Source: Streptomyces mangrovisoli (GTDB lineage Bacteria; Actinomycetota; Actinomycetes; Streptomycetales; Streptomycetaceae). From it: a DNA stretch of 64,000 nt. Under the pieces are notes generated by a model, which made no database searches, was not told where the DNA came from, and worked only from the letters and a program-made list of their open reading frames with translations. How positions within the stretch are numbered: position 1 is the stretch's first letter; each line of letters begins with the position of its first letter. Of this stretch, positions 25,892-33,411 are shown piece by piece. The position numbers and the translations under genes are program-made. Location of the stretch: positions 62,001-126,000 of the forward strand of contig NZ_LAVA02000003.1 of NCBI RefSeq assembly GCF_000974985.2, read 5' to 3'.

Positions 25892-25905
25892 CACCCGAAC
25901 GGGTG
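25892..25905. promoter_or_regulatory. Operator-like palindrome before the SH3 protein gene
   Basis: CACCCGAACGGGTG has perfect 6-bp arms around AA and lies 30-44 bp before the ATG at 25936. A second hairpin, CCCCTT-GGGGC-AAGGGG (25850-25866), lies further upstream. Confidence 0.4.
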
Positions 25906-25935
25906 TTTCCTGGAGCGGGGGCAAAGGAGGCGATC

Positions 25936-26442
25936 ATGCGCACCACTTTGGCTCTGCGAACCCTCACGGCGGCCCTGCTGGCCGGCGGCGGCCTGGCCGT
26001 CGCGGCGGCGGGCACGGCAGCGGCGGCGGCACCCGTGTCGTACGCCGACGGAAACGGCGGTGGAAACGGCGGTGGAGGCGGCGGCGGTCAGGGCAGACCC
26101 GTCTGGGCCACCATCACCTCGCACGGCGACCTCAGCCTGCGGATGGCGCCCACCACGCGGGCGCCGGTGGTCGGCACCCTGGAGTCCGGCAGCCAGGTCC
26201 GGGTGCAGTGCCAGGTCAAGGGGCAGACGGTCGACGGGAATCCGTACTGGTACTGGGTCGTCGGCGCGAAGGCCTGGGCGAGTGCCGCGTTCGTGAACAC
26301 CGACGGGCAGTGGGTGCGGGCCTGCGCCGACCCGATGCCGCAGTGGCGCAACGACCACTGGACCAACTGGGACGACCCGTTCTGGAACGACTCCTGGACC
26401 GTGTCGGGCTCCTTCTCCTGGAGCATCACGATCACGCGTTGA
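25936..26442 (+). CDS. Secreted SH3-like domain protein
   Basis: A 168-residue protein with a clear signal peptide (MRTTLALRTLTAALLAGGGLAVAAAGTA; cleavage near AAAA-AP), a Gly/Asn-rich linker (about 38-52) and a bacterial SH3b-like domain (about 55-125: HGDLSLRMAPTTRAPVVGTLESGSQVRVQC, YWYWVVGAKAWASAAFV). The C-terminus is rich in Trp and Asn (WRNDHWTNWDDPFWNDSW). Such domains bind peptidoglycan or proteins at the cell surface. A perfect AAAGGAGG site precedes ATG 25936. It is followed by a 17-bp hairpin terminator, so monocistronic. Confidence 0.88.
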   Translation: MRTTLALRTLTAALLAGGGLAVAAAGTAAAAAPVSYADGNGGGNGGGGGGGQGRPVWATITSHGDLSLRMAPTTRAPVVGTLESGSQVRVQCQVKGQTVDGNPYWYWVVGAKAWASAAFVNTDGQWVRACADPMPQWRNDHWTNWDDPFWNDSWTVSGSFSWSITITR

Positions 26443-26460
26443 CGGACGCCGGTCGGCATG

Positions 26461-26498
26461 GACGCGGGCCCCGGACCGACCGGTCCGGGGCCCGCGTC
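26461..26498. terminator. Strong hairpin between converging genes
   Basis: Perfect 17-bp arms GACGCGGGCCCCGGACC (26461-26477) and its complement (26482-26498) with a 4-nt loop. It separates the SH3 gene (stop 26442) and the converging gene (stop 26534). Confidence 0.88.
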
Positions 26499-26533
26499 CA
26501 TGACGGTCACTCAGCCCGCCACGGACCGGCGGG

Positions 26534-26971
26534 TCAGGGGACGTGATGCCCCTCGCCGTCCTCGTGCGTGTAGTACCAGTAGAAGAGCGGGATGCCGACG
26601 AGCAGGGCGATCCCGATGGACATGATCACCGAGCGCAGCACGGTCGCGCCGGTCTGGCTGTACGCGAAGCCGAACGTGATGCCGGTGAAGGCGAACCACA
26701 CCACCGCGTGCGTCTCGCGCGGCAGTGACGGCGTGAGCTGGAGGACGGCCAGCATCAGCACCGCGAACACGATCGCGCTCACGAAGCCGAACAGGACGTT
26801 CCAGCCGGTGATGGGGCCACCGTCGCGCCGGATGGCCGCGACCCAGTAGCCGTAGACCAGCGCCAGTGCGACGGGCACCGTCCAGTGCACCATGCGGTGC
26901 GTGCGGGCGCTGAGGATGTCGGGCAGGTCCGTGCGCGAGAACGCGCCGGCCGCGGGTGCCGCCTGAGCCAT
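26534..26971 (-). CDS. Four-helix membrane protein of unknown function
   Basis: A 145-residue protein starting MAQAAPAAGAFSRTDLPDIL, with four predicted helices (about 28-46, 54-76, 88-105, 110-130) and a His-rich end (YYTHEDGEGHHVP). No family name recognised. The start ATG 26971 has GAGAG just upstream. The short, all-helical build resembles many streptomycete conserved membrane proteins of unknown function. It is divergent from the PP2C phosphatase, 123 bp away. Confidence 0.75.
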   Translation of the reverse strand: MAQAAPAAGAFSRTDLPDILSARTHRMVHWTVPVALALVYGYWVAAIRRDGGPITGWNVLFGFVSAIVFAVLMLAVLQLTPSLPRETHAVVWFAFTGITFGFAYSQTGATVLRSVIMSIGIALLVGIPLFYWYYTHEDGEGHHVP

Positions 26972-27094
26972 GAGAGCACTCCTCTCTCGTCTCCCCCGCC
27001 TTCCAATGCACACCTGGGCGGGTGACCGGGCAAGTCGTACGGACCTCGTCGCGGCCCGGATGCGGTCCCCGTGCCCCCGTGCTTGTCTGGCCCC

Positions 27095-28303
27095 ATGAGG
27101 TTCGTGGCCCGGCGGCAGGACCCGCTCGCCCGGCTGCCCCGGGCCGGACGCGTGGAAGCGTTCGCGCAGCGCCTTCCGCTGGAGGTGCGCGGCCACAGCA
27201 TCGCCTGGCTGGTGCCGCTGCTGATGCTCGTCGGCGTGGCGGTCGCCGACTGGAACACCAGCGGCGGCTTCCGGCTGATCTCCTGGGCCGCGCTGGTGCC
27301 CGCGATCGCCGCCGCGCTGTGCCCGGTGTGGATCACCATGTGCTTCGCCGTGCTCGCGCTGGCGACCTACGTCGGTGTGGACACCGCCTGGCCGCACCAG
27401 GACCGCATCGGCGCCCCCGACCTCATCCTCGTCGCGGTGAGCGGGGTGCTGTCCACGCTGGCCTGCGCGGTCAGACAGCGCGGCGAGCGGCGCCTGGTCC
27501 GGATCCAGGACATCGCCGACACCACCCGCCGCACCCTGCTGCGGCCGCTGCCGCCGGGTTTCGGGGGCCTCGACCACGCGGCGGTCTATCTCACCGCCGA
27601 CATCGAGGCCCGGGTCGGCGGCGACTTCTACGACATCCAGCCCGGCCCGTACGGCACCCGGGTCGTGCTCGGCGACGTCCAGGGCAAGGGGCTCGGAGCG
27701 GTGGAGACCGCGGGCGCGCTGCTCGGCACCTTCCGTGAGGCGGCGTACCACGAGGCGGACCTGATGGCGGTGGCCGGGCGGCTGGAGGTGCGGATGCTGC
27801 GGCACCGCCTGCACACCAGCGCGCTCGGCCGGGACGACGGCGACCGCTTCGCCACCGCCGTGCTGCTGGGCTTCCCGCCCGACGCCCCGGAGACGGTGGA
27901 GTTCGTCAACTTCGGCCACGACCCGCCGCTGGTGGCCGGGCCGTCCGGGGTGCGCCGGCTGCCCGCGGCGCACGGGCTGCCGCTGGGCATGAGCGATCTC
28001 GCGCCCGGCACCGGATTCCCGGACACGGTGAGCGTCCGGCTGGGCGCCGAGGAGACCCTGCTGCTGACCACCGACGGCGTCACCGAGGCACGCGATCCCG
28101 GCGGCACGTTCTATCCGCTCCCCGACGACGTGGCCCGCGGCCTCGCCTCGGACCCCCGGCTCGCCGAGCCGCGCCGGCTGGTCGCCTACGTCCGCGACGG
28201 CACGCTGCGCCACTGCCGCGGGCGGCTGTCCGACGACACCACGATCTTCGCCGTGCGCCGCCGCGTGAACGACCCGACCCGCTGGACCCCTCACACCGGC
28301 TGA
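27095..28303 (+). CDS. Membrane-linked PP2C/SpoIIE family serine phosphatase
   Basis: A 402-residue protein. Three or four N-terminal helices (about 35-135: HSIAWLVPLLMLVGVAVADW, LISWAALVPAIAAALCPVW, ITMCFAVLALATYVGV) precede a SpoIIE-type phosphatase domain (about 150-395) with RVGGDFYDIQ, RVVLGDVQGKGLGAVETAG, LLLTTDGVTEARD and LSDDTTIFAVRRR, which hold the metal-binding Asp residues. It should dephosphorylate an anti-sigma antagonist. An ATG 24 bp earlier (27071) is in frame, but MRFVARRQDPLARLPRAGR is the usual beginning. Its end overlaps the converging acetyltransferase gene by 13 bp. Confidence 0.9.
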   Translation: MRFVARRQDPLARLPRAGRVEAFAQRLPLEVRGHSIAWLVPLLMLVGVAVADWNTSGGFRLISWAALVPAIAAALCPVWITMCFAVLALATYVGVDTAWPHQDRIGAPDLILVAVSGVLSTLACAVRQRGERRLVRIQDIADTTRRTLLRPLPPGFGGLDHAAVYLTADIEARVGGDFYDIQPGPYGTRVVLGDVQGKGLGAVETAGALLGTFREAAYHEADLMAVAGRLEVRMLRHRLHTSALGRDDGDRFATAVLLGFPPDAPETVEFVNFGHDPPLVAGPSGVRRLPAAHGLPLGMSDLAPGTGFPDTVSVRLGAEETLLLTTDGVTEARDPGGTFYPLPDDVARGLASDPRLAEPRRLVAYVRDGTLRHCRGRLSDDTTIFAVRRRVNDPTRWTPHTG

Positions 28304-28977
28304 CGGCCGGGGCCCCGGACCGGCCGAGGAGCGGGCTCCCTCTCCGGGTGGCCGCCCGCGCCGGCGCGGGTGAGGCGCTGTTCGAGGAGTGCCCGGCAGT
28401 CGGGCCACTCCCGCGCGGTGACCGAGAAGATCGCGGAGTCGCGCAGCAGGCCGTCCTCGCCCGGTGCCCAGGAGCGGGACCAGTTGCGCAGCACGCCCTC
28501 GAAGGACGCGCCCGCCGCCTCGATCGCGGCCCGGGACCGGCTGTTGCGGGCGTCCGTCTTCAGGTCGACCCGGGCCACCTCCCAGGTCTCGAACGCGTGC
28601 CGGAACAGCAGGTACTTCGCCTCGCGGTTGATGCCGGTGCCCTGCGCGGAGGCGGCGAGCCAGGTGAAGCCGACCTCGATCGCGCACAGGCCCTCGCGGT
28701 CGGGCCAGGTCCGCGGGTCCAGGTAGGCGGTGGCGCCGACCGCCCGGCCGGTCGCCCGGTCCACCTGCGCGTACGGCGCCAGCGTCCCGGCGGCCGCGCG
28801 GGCGAGCTGGGCGCCGACGTAGTCCGGGACCTCGGCGGACCGCGGCACCCACGTGAACCGGTAGGAGCCGCGGTCCTCCTCCGCCGCCACGGCGAGATCC
28901 GCCGCGTGGCGGCGCGCCAGCGGCTCCAGGCGCACCCGCGCGCCCTCCAGCACCGGTGCCTCGAACGGGAAACCCAT
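28291..28977 (-). CDS. GNAT family N-acetyltransferase
   Basis: A 228-residue protein of the RimJ/RimL-like group (acetyltransf_3): LEGARVRLEPLARRHAADLAVAA at the N-terminus, an acetyl-CoA pyrophosphate loop region ASAQGTGINREAKYLLFRHAFE and the motif B segment RVDLKTDARNSRSRAAIEAAGASFEGVLR. It transfers acetyl from acetyl-CoA to an amino group of a protein or small molecule. A Pro/Arg-rich tail of about 25 residues follows the domain. It starts at ATG 28977 and converges with the PP2C gene, overlapping it by 13 bp. Confidence 0.9.
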   Translation of the reverse strand: MGFPFEAPVLEGARVRLEPLARRHAADLAVAAEEDRGSYRFTWVPRSAEVPDYVGAQLARAAAGTLAPYAQVDRATGRAVGATAYLDPRTWPDREGLCAIEVGFTWLAASAQGTGINREAKYLLFRHAFETWEVARVDLKTDARNSRSRAAIEAAGASFEGVLRNWSRSWAPGEDGLLRDSAIFSVTAREWPDCRALLEQRLTRAGAGGHPEREPAPRPVRGPGRQPV

Positions 28978-29110
28978 GGCCCACCTCTCGTACGACGGTG
29001 CCGCGGCCGTCCTCGTGCGGCTCGCGGCTCGCGGCCCGCAGCGTCGCAGAGGCCGTCGGCCCGTGTCGCCCGATTTCCGCCGGGCCCGGGCGGCCCGGCG
29101 GGTCTCCCGA

Positions 29111-30349
29111 TCAGCCCACGAGGTAGGCGAGCGCGCCGGACACCAGCGTGCGCACGCCGGGTTCGACGGACGCCAGGTCGGGGGCGAAGCGCGGGCTGTG
29201 GTTGCCGGGCACGGCCTGGAACTTCTCCATCAGCTCGTCCCCCGGCGCCGCGTCCCACACCGCGGCAGGGGTGCTGGTGAGGAACCAGTACGAGAACGGG
29301 ATGCCGCCCTCGGCGAGGTGCGAGAAGTCCTCGCTGCCCATGGCCGGACCGGGGTCGAACACGGTGCCGGGGCCGAGCACCTCCTCGTGCACGGCGGCCA
29401 CCCGGCGGTCGGTGCGCTCGTCGTTCACGGTCACCGGGAACGTGGTGCCGACCGTCACCTCCGGCTCGCGCGGGCAGCCCGCGGCCAGGCACTCACCGGC
29501 GGCGATGCGCTTGACGGCGGCGATCATGCGGTCCCGTACGGCGTCGGACTGGGTGCGCAGGTTCAGCTCGATGCGGGCCTCGGACGGGATGATGTTGTGC
29601 CGGGTGCCGGCCTCGATCCGGCCGACGGTGAGCACCGCGGACTCCCGGGCGGCGATCTCGCGGGAGACGACCGTCTGGAGCCGGGTGACCAGGTAGGCGG
29701 CGGTGACGACGGGGTCGACGGTCGACTCGGGCCGCGAGCCGTGCCCGCCCCGGCCGTGCACCACGATGTCCATGTCGGTCGAGGCGGACATGATCAGTCC
29801 GGGCACGTGCGGGCAGAACCCCACCGGGCCGGGCGCCGCGTGCTGGCCGAGCAGCACGTCGGGGCGCGGGAAGCGCTCGTAGAGGCCGTCGGCGACCATG
29901 CGGGCCGCGCCGCCGCCGGTCTCCTCGGCGGGCTGCCCGAGCACCACGAGCGTCCCGGTCCAGGCGTCCCGCCCGTCGGCCAGCGCCCCGGCGGCCCCCG
30001 CCAGCCAGGTCACGTGCAGGTCGTGCCCGCAGGCGTGCATCACCCCGGCCGCCTCCGACGCGTACGGCAGTCCGGTCTCCTCGTGCACCGGCAGCGCGTC
30101 CATGTCGGCGCGCAGCAGCACGGTCGGCCCGTCACCGTTGCGCAGCACGCCTACGACTCCGGTGCCACCGACGCCCTCCTCGGTGGCGTAGCCCGCCGTG
30201 CGCAACCGGTCGGCCAGCCGCCCCGCGGTGCGGTGCTCGCGCAGCGACAGCTCGGGGTGCCGGTGCAGGTCGCGGTAGAGGTTCTCCAGGTCAGGGACGG
30301 GGAGTTGGGCCGTGAGGTCCAGGGCGGCGCGGGCGGCTTGGGAGGTCAC
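29111..30349 (-). CDS. M20D family amidohydrolase
   Basis: A 412-residue dinuclear metal hydrolase of the hippurate hydrolase/IAA-amino acid hydrolase group. Motifs include YRDLHRHPELSLREHRTA, VLLRADMDALPVHE, VMHACGHDLHVTW (Cys and His metal ligands), LGQPAEETGGGAARM (catalytic Glu), the dimerisation-domain HGRGGHGSRPE and the late AMGSEDFSHLAE. It cleaves N-acyl amino acids or similar amides. ATG 30349 (MTSQAARAALDL) is the natural start. It is divergent from the XRE regulator at 30433. Confidence 0.92.
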   Translation of the reverse strand: MTSQAARAALDLTAQLPVPDLENLYRDLHRHPELSLREHRTAGRLADRLRTAGYATEEGVGGTGVVGVLRNGDGPTVLLRADMDALPVHEETGLPYASEAAGVMHACGHDLHVTWLAGAAGALADGRDAWTGTLVVLGQPAEETGGGAARMVADGLYERFPRPDVLLGQHAAPGPVGFCPHVPGLIMSASTDMDIVVHGRGGHGSRPESTVDPVVTAAYLVTRLQTVVSREIAARESAVLTVGRIEAGTRHNIIPSEARIELNLRTQSDAVRDRMIAAVKRIAAGECLAAGCPREPEVTVGTTFPVTVNDERTDRRVAAVHEEVLGPGTVFDPGPAMGSEDFSHLAEGGIPFSYWFLTSTPAAVWDAAPGDELMEKFQAVPGNHSPRFAPDLASVEPGVRTLVSGALAYLVG

Positions 30350-30420
30350 GGGGCCAGCGTAGGCGCCCGGGACGCGCCGGGAGCCACGTGCTGCGGGGTT
30401 TCGCTGCGCAGTCGCGTGGT

Positions 30421-30426
30421 TACTCT
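30421..30426 (+). promoter_or_regulatory. -10 box of the XRE/DUF5753 gene, leaderless
   Basis: TACTCT lies 6 nt before the ATG at 30433 and no ribosome-binding site is visible, consistent with a leaderless transcript. Confidence 0.5.
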
Positions 30427-30432
30427 CTGCTC

Positions 30433-31257
30433 ATGGTGCACCTTCGCGAACTCGACCCGAGCGCCTCGCCGTTGGACTACTTCGGATCGGAGCTGCGCCG
30501 CAAACGGGAGGGCGCGGCGCTCAGCCAGGCCGAGTTGGGGTCGGTCATCTACTGCACGGGCTCCCTCGTCGGCCAGATCGAGACCGCGCGCAAGGTCCCG
30601 ACGCGGGAGTTCGCGGAGCGCGTGGACGCGGCCCTGATGACGGACGGCTTCTTCACGCGGCTGGTGGGGCTGGTGCTGCGGAGCCAGTTGCCGACGTGGT
30701 TCCAGCCGTACGCCGAGATGGAGGCGAAGGCCACCCATATCTCCACGTATCAGGCCCAGTTGGTGTACGGCCTGCTCCAGACCGAGGCGTACGCCCGCGA
30801 GGTGCTGGCCACCGGGCTGCCCGGCAACCTCGGCGACCTGGTCGCGGCGCGGATGGAGCGCCAGCGCATCCTGCGCCGCCCGGAGCCGCCGGTGACGATC
30901 GTGGTGCTCGACGAGGCCGTGCTGCACCGGCCGATCGGCGGCCCCGACGTCATGCGCGAGCAGCTGGCCCACCTTCTGTCGCTGCGCGACCGGCGCTGGA
31001 CGCAGATCCAGGTGCTGCCCTTCGCGGCCGGGCAGCACTCCAGTCTCGTCGGCTCCTTCAACATGCTCCGCTTCCCCGAACACCCCGACATCGTCTACAC
31101 CGAGGACCTCATCTCCGGCCATATGACGGCCAGTCCGGAGATCCTCAGGGAAGCGGCGCTCCGTTACGCTGCCGTGCAGGCCGCCGCTCTGTCCGTGGAG
31201 GAGTCGGCCGCACTGATCGCCCAGGTGATGGAGGAGCGCTATGGACAGCAACCTTGA
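30433..31257 (+). CDS. XRE-type regulator with DUF5753 domain
   Basis: A 274-residue protein of the family that includes WhiJ-like and Scr1 antitoxin-like regulators. Residues about 15-70 are a helix-turn-helix (ELRRKREGAALSQAELGSVIYCTGSLVGQIE). Residues about 85-265 form DUF5753 (TWFQPYAEMEAKATHISTYQAQLVYGLLQTEAYAREVL, ..VLDEAVLHRPIGG.., IQVLPFAAGQHSSLVGSFNML). The last 17 bp overlap the DUF397 gene. Streptomycetes carry tens of such XRE/DUF397 pairs that modulate development or behave as toxin-antitoxin-like modules. ATG 30433 is chosen from homology and the leaderless promoter. Confidence 0.9.
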   Translation: MVHLRELDPSASPLDYFGSELRRKREGAALSQAELGSVIYCTGSLVGQIETARKVPTREFAERVDAALMTDGFFTRLVGLVLRSQLPTWFQPYAEMEAKATHISTYQAQLVYGLLQTEAYAREVLATGLPGNLGDLVAARMERQRILRRPEPPVTIVVLDEAVLHRPIGGPDVMREQLAHLLSLRDRRWTQIQVLPFAAGQHSSLVGSFNMLRFPEHPDIVYTEDLISGHMTASPEILREAALRYAAVQAAALSVEESAALIAQVMEERYGQQP

Positions 31258-31459
31258 CCTGACCGGCGTGCGTTGGCGGAAGTCGACCTACAGCGGGAAC
31301 ACCGGCGGTGATTGTGTGGAGGCATCCTTCGACCTCGACGGAGTCGTCCCCGTACGGGACAGCAAGACCGCGGCCGGCGGCCCCGTGCTGGTCTTCGGGA
31401 CGGCCGCCTGGACGGAGTTCGTCGGGGCCGTCGGTTCCGCGGACGGCGGAGTGCGCTGA
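31241..31459 (+). CDS. DUF397 domain-containing protein
   Basis: A 72-residue protein with the DUF397 signature: GVRWRKSTYSGNTGGDCVEA, VPVRDSKTAAGGPVLVFGTAAWTEFV. It overlaps the preceding XRE/DUF5753 gene by 17 bp, so the pair is co-translated. Partner DUF397 proteins bind the XRE regulator and alter its activity. Length is normal for the family. Confidence 0.92.
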   Translation: MDSNLDLTGVRWRKSTYSGNTGGDCVEASFDLDGVVPVRDSKTAAGGPVLVFGTAAWTEFVGAVGSADGGVR

Positions 31460-31466
31460 TCCGTCC

Positions 31467-31640
31467 TCACCGTGGTGCGACGACGCTCCCGGTGTGCGGG
31501 GTGACGTCGGGTTCCGCCGCTCTCGCCGGTCCGGCGAAGGCGGCCGTGATCAGGGCGGCGACGGCCACGACCGCCGCGGCCAGACCCCTGGCATAGCGAT
31601 GCGAAGGGTGTTCGGTACGCGACTCGGTGCGTCGGAGCAC
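31467..31640 (-). CDS. Short exported peptide divergent from the XRE-TPR regulator
   Basis: A 57-residue pre-peptide starting at GTG 31640 with GCGAGG about 6 nt upstream. It has a basic start (VLRRTESRTEHPSHRYARG), a hydrophobic core (LAAAVVAVAALITAAFA) and a GPARA-AEPD signal-peptidase I site, leaving a predicted 16-residue mature peptide, AEPDVTPHTGSVVAPR. It lies head-to-head with the XRE-TPR regulator, with a 24-bp palindrome between the two starts. This layout matches the pairing of a TPR regulator with its exported pro-peptide. Its existence is inferred from frame, start signal and signal peptide; a chance frame is possible. Confidence 0.6.
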   Translation of the reverse strand: MLRRTESRTEHPSHRYARGLAAAVVAVAALITAAFAGPARAAEPDVTPHTGSVVAPR

Positions 31641-31661
31641 GGCAACCTCGCAACAACAGCG

Positions 31662-31685
31662 GCGTATTAAGCATGTTTAATACGC
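31662..31685. promoter_or_regulatory. 24-bp palindrome between the peptide and TPR-regulator genes
   Basis: GCGTATTAA (31662-31670) and TTAATACGC (31677-31685) are perfect 9-bp arms around GCATGT. It is sharply more AT-rich than the surroundings, 22 bp from the peptide GTG and 57 bp from the regulator ATG. The likely operator of the XRE-TPR protein; a TAACCT -10 box for the regulator follows at 31690-31695. Confidence 0.75.
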
Positions 31686-31742
31686 GGTTTAACCTAGGGG
31701 CTGAAGGAGCCGAACGGCAAGAGGCACTGGGGGAGTTGGCGG

Positions 31743-33086
31743 ATGGGCGAGCGGGACGACCCGGGCACGATCGGCCGCCGTGTGCAGCAGTTGCGCACCG
31801 AGCGAGGACTCACGCAGCGGCAGCTCGCCGAACCGACGTACACCCCTGCGTACATCTCCACGCTGGAGGCGGGCCGGGTGCGCCCCTCGGACGAGGCGCT
31901 GCGCCATCTCGCCGAGCGGCTCGGGGTGGGCTTCGACGAGCTGGCGACCGGGCGGCCCGCCCGGCTCGCGGCCGATCTGCGGCTGCGGCTGACCGACGCG
32001 CAGCGCACCCTCGCCACCGGCGAGGCGGAGGAGGCGGCCGCGGAGTACGCGGAGCTGCTCGCCGAGGCGGAGCGGCTCGCCCTCGGCTGGGAGGCGGCCA
32101 CCGCCCTGCTCGGGCTCGGCGAGTGCGCCATCGAGACGGGCGAACTGAGCGAGGCGCGGGGGTACTTCGAGACGGCCGAGGAGCGGCTCGGCGACCAGCC
32201 GCTGCCCGCCCGGGTGCCCGCGCTGCGCGGCCGGGCGCTCTCGCACTATCTCGCCGGTGAACTCCGGTACGCCGTCTACCTGCTGGAGACCACCCTCGAC
32301 GAGCTGAACCGCGGCGGGCTGCACGATCCCGACGCGCTGCTCCTGCTGTACGCGAGCGTGATCGGCCCCTACATGGACATGGGCGCGCACGCGCGGGCCG
32401 CCCAGGCGGCGGAGTTCGCGCTGGCGCTGGCCCCGCAGGTCGCCGATCCCGCGCTGCTCGCCCGGATGCACCGCTCGGTGGCCCGCACGCTGATCGCCGA
32501 GGGCCGGGTCGCCGAGGCCGACGCCTCGCTGGCGAAGGCGGCCGAGCTGTACCGGCAGCTCCGGATCCGCACCGAGCTGGCCAACTGCCACTGGATGCGC
32601 GGCTACGTCTGTGTGCAGAACGGCGAGCTGGAGCGCGGCGAGGCGGAGCTGCGGGAGGCGCTCGCCATGCTGTCGGAGAAACGTGCCGCCCTGTACAGCA
32701 GCCAGGTGGCGGTGGAGCTGGCGGACGTGCTGCACCGGCGCGGCAAGTCCGACGAGGCCGCGGAGCTGCTGAACGGGGTGCTCGGCGACCTGTCGTCGGA
32801 GCGCGGCGCGGTGCACGCGGCGGCGGCGCACCGGCTGCTCGGCATCATCGCCGAGGACGCCCGCGACACCGAGGCCGCCGAGGAGCACTACGTGCGCGCG
32901 CTGAGCCTGCTGGAGCGGGCGGGCGCGGCCGGGGACCTCGCCGACCTGTGCCGGCTGCTCGGCGATCTGCTGCGCCGCACCGGCCGGGTGGAGGCCGCGC
33001 TGGACGCCTACCGCACCGGCCTCGGGCACCGCACCGCCCCCGGCACCACCACCCTCGGCCCGGCGCCGGCCCAGCCACCGCTGTGA
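31743..33086 (+). CDS. XRE helix-turn-helix regulator with TPR repeats
   Basis: A 447-residue protein. Residues 9-70 are an XRE HTH (TIGRRVQQLRTERGLTQRQLA, TPAYISTLEAGRVRPSDEAL). The remainder is Ala/Leu/Glu-rich helical hairpins in a 34-40 residue rhythm (for example ATALLGLGECAIETGELSEARGY, ANCHWMRGYVCVQNGELERGEAELREALAML), so an array of nine or so TPRs. This is the domain plan of RRNPP-type regulators, where TPRs bind a re-imported peptide. GGGGGAG lies 6 nt before ATG 31743. Divergent neighbour is the short exported peptide. Downstream comes a run of GC-rich repeats that can fold as a terminator. Confidence 0.88.
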   Translation: MGERDDPGTIGRRVQQLRTERGLTQRQLAEPTYTPAYISTLEAGRVRPSDEALRHLAERLGVGFDELATGRPARLAADLRLRLTDAQRTLATGEAEEAAAEYAELLAEAERLALGWEAATALLGLGECAIETGELSEARGYFETAEERLGDQPLPARVPALRGRALSHYLAGELRYAVYLLETTLDELNRGGLHDPDALLLLYASVIGPYMDMGAHARAAQAAEFALALAPQVADPALLARMHRSVARTLIAEGRVAEADASLAKAAELYRQLRIRTELANCHWMRGYVCVQNGELERGEAELREALAMLSEKRAALYSSQVAVELADVLHRRGKSDEAAELLNGVLGDLSSERGAVHAAAAHRLLGIIAEDARDTEAAEEHYVRALSLLERAGAAGDLADLCRLLGDLLRRTGRVEAALDAYRTGLGHRTAPGTTTLGPAPAQPPL

Positions 33087-33096
33087 CGGCTCCGCG

Positions 33097-33382
33097 GCCC
33101 GGTGGGGGCTGATCGCGCAGTTCCCCGCGCCCCTGGTGGGCCGATGCGCAGCTCCCGAAGGGGCGCGGGGAACCGCGCGCCAAGCCCCCACCGGGCCCGC
33201 GTGTCCCTTCAGGGGCGCGGGGAACTGCGCGCCAAGCCCCCACCGGGCTCGCGGGGACTGTGCGGCCTTGGCCCTTCAGGGGCGCGGGGAACTGCGCGAC
33301 CAGCCCCCACCGGGCCGCGGGGATGGTGCGGCCTGTGTCCTTTCAGGGGCGCGGGGAACTGCGCGAACGCCCCCACCGGGCC
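33097..33382. repeat. Cluster of GC-rich dispersed intergenic repeats
   Basis: One inverted copy (33097-33134) and four direct copies (starting near 33159, 33211, 33278 and 33345) of AGGGGCGCGGGGAACTGCGC followed by CAGCCCCCACCGGG. The last three copies are spaced 67 bp apart. The inverted and first direct copy can form a hairpin just after the TPR gene. The same family occurs at 35805-36045 and 55086-55182. Confidence 0.9.
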
Positions 33383-33411
33383 GCGGGTGGACTCAGGGCT
33401 GCCGCACGGCC

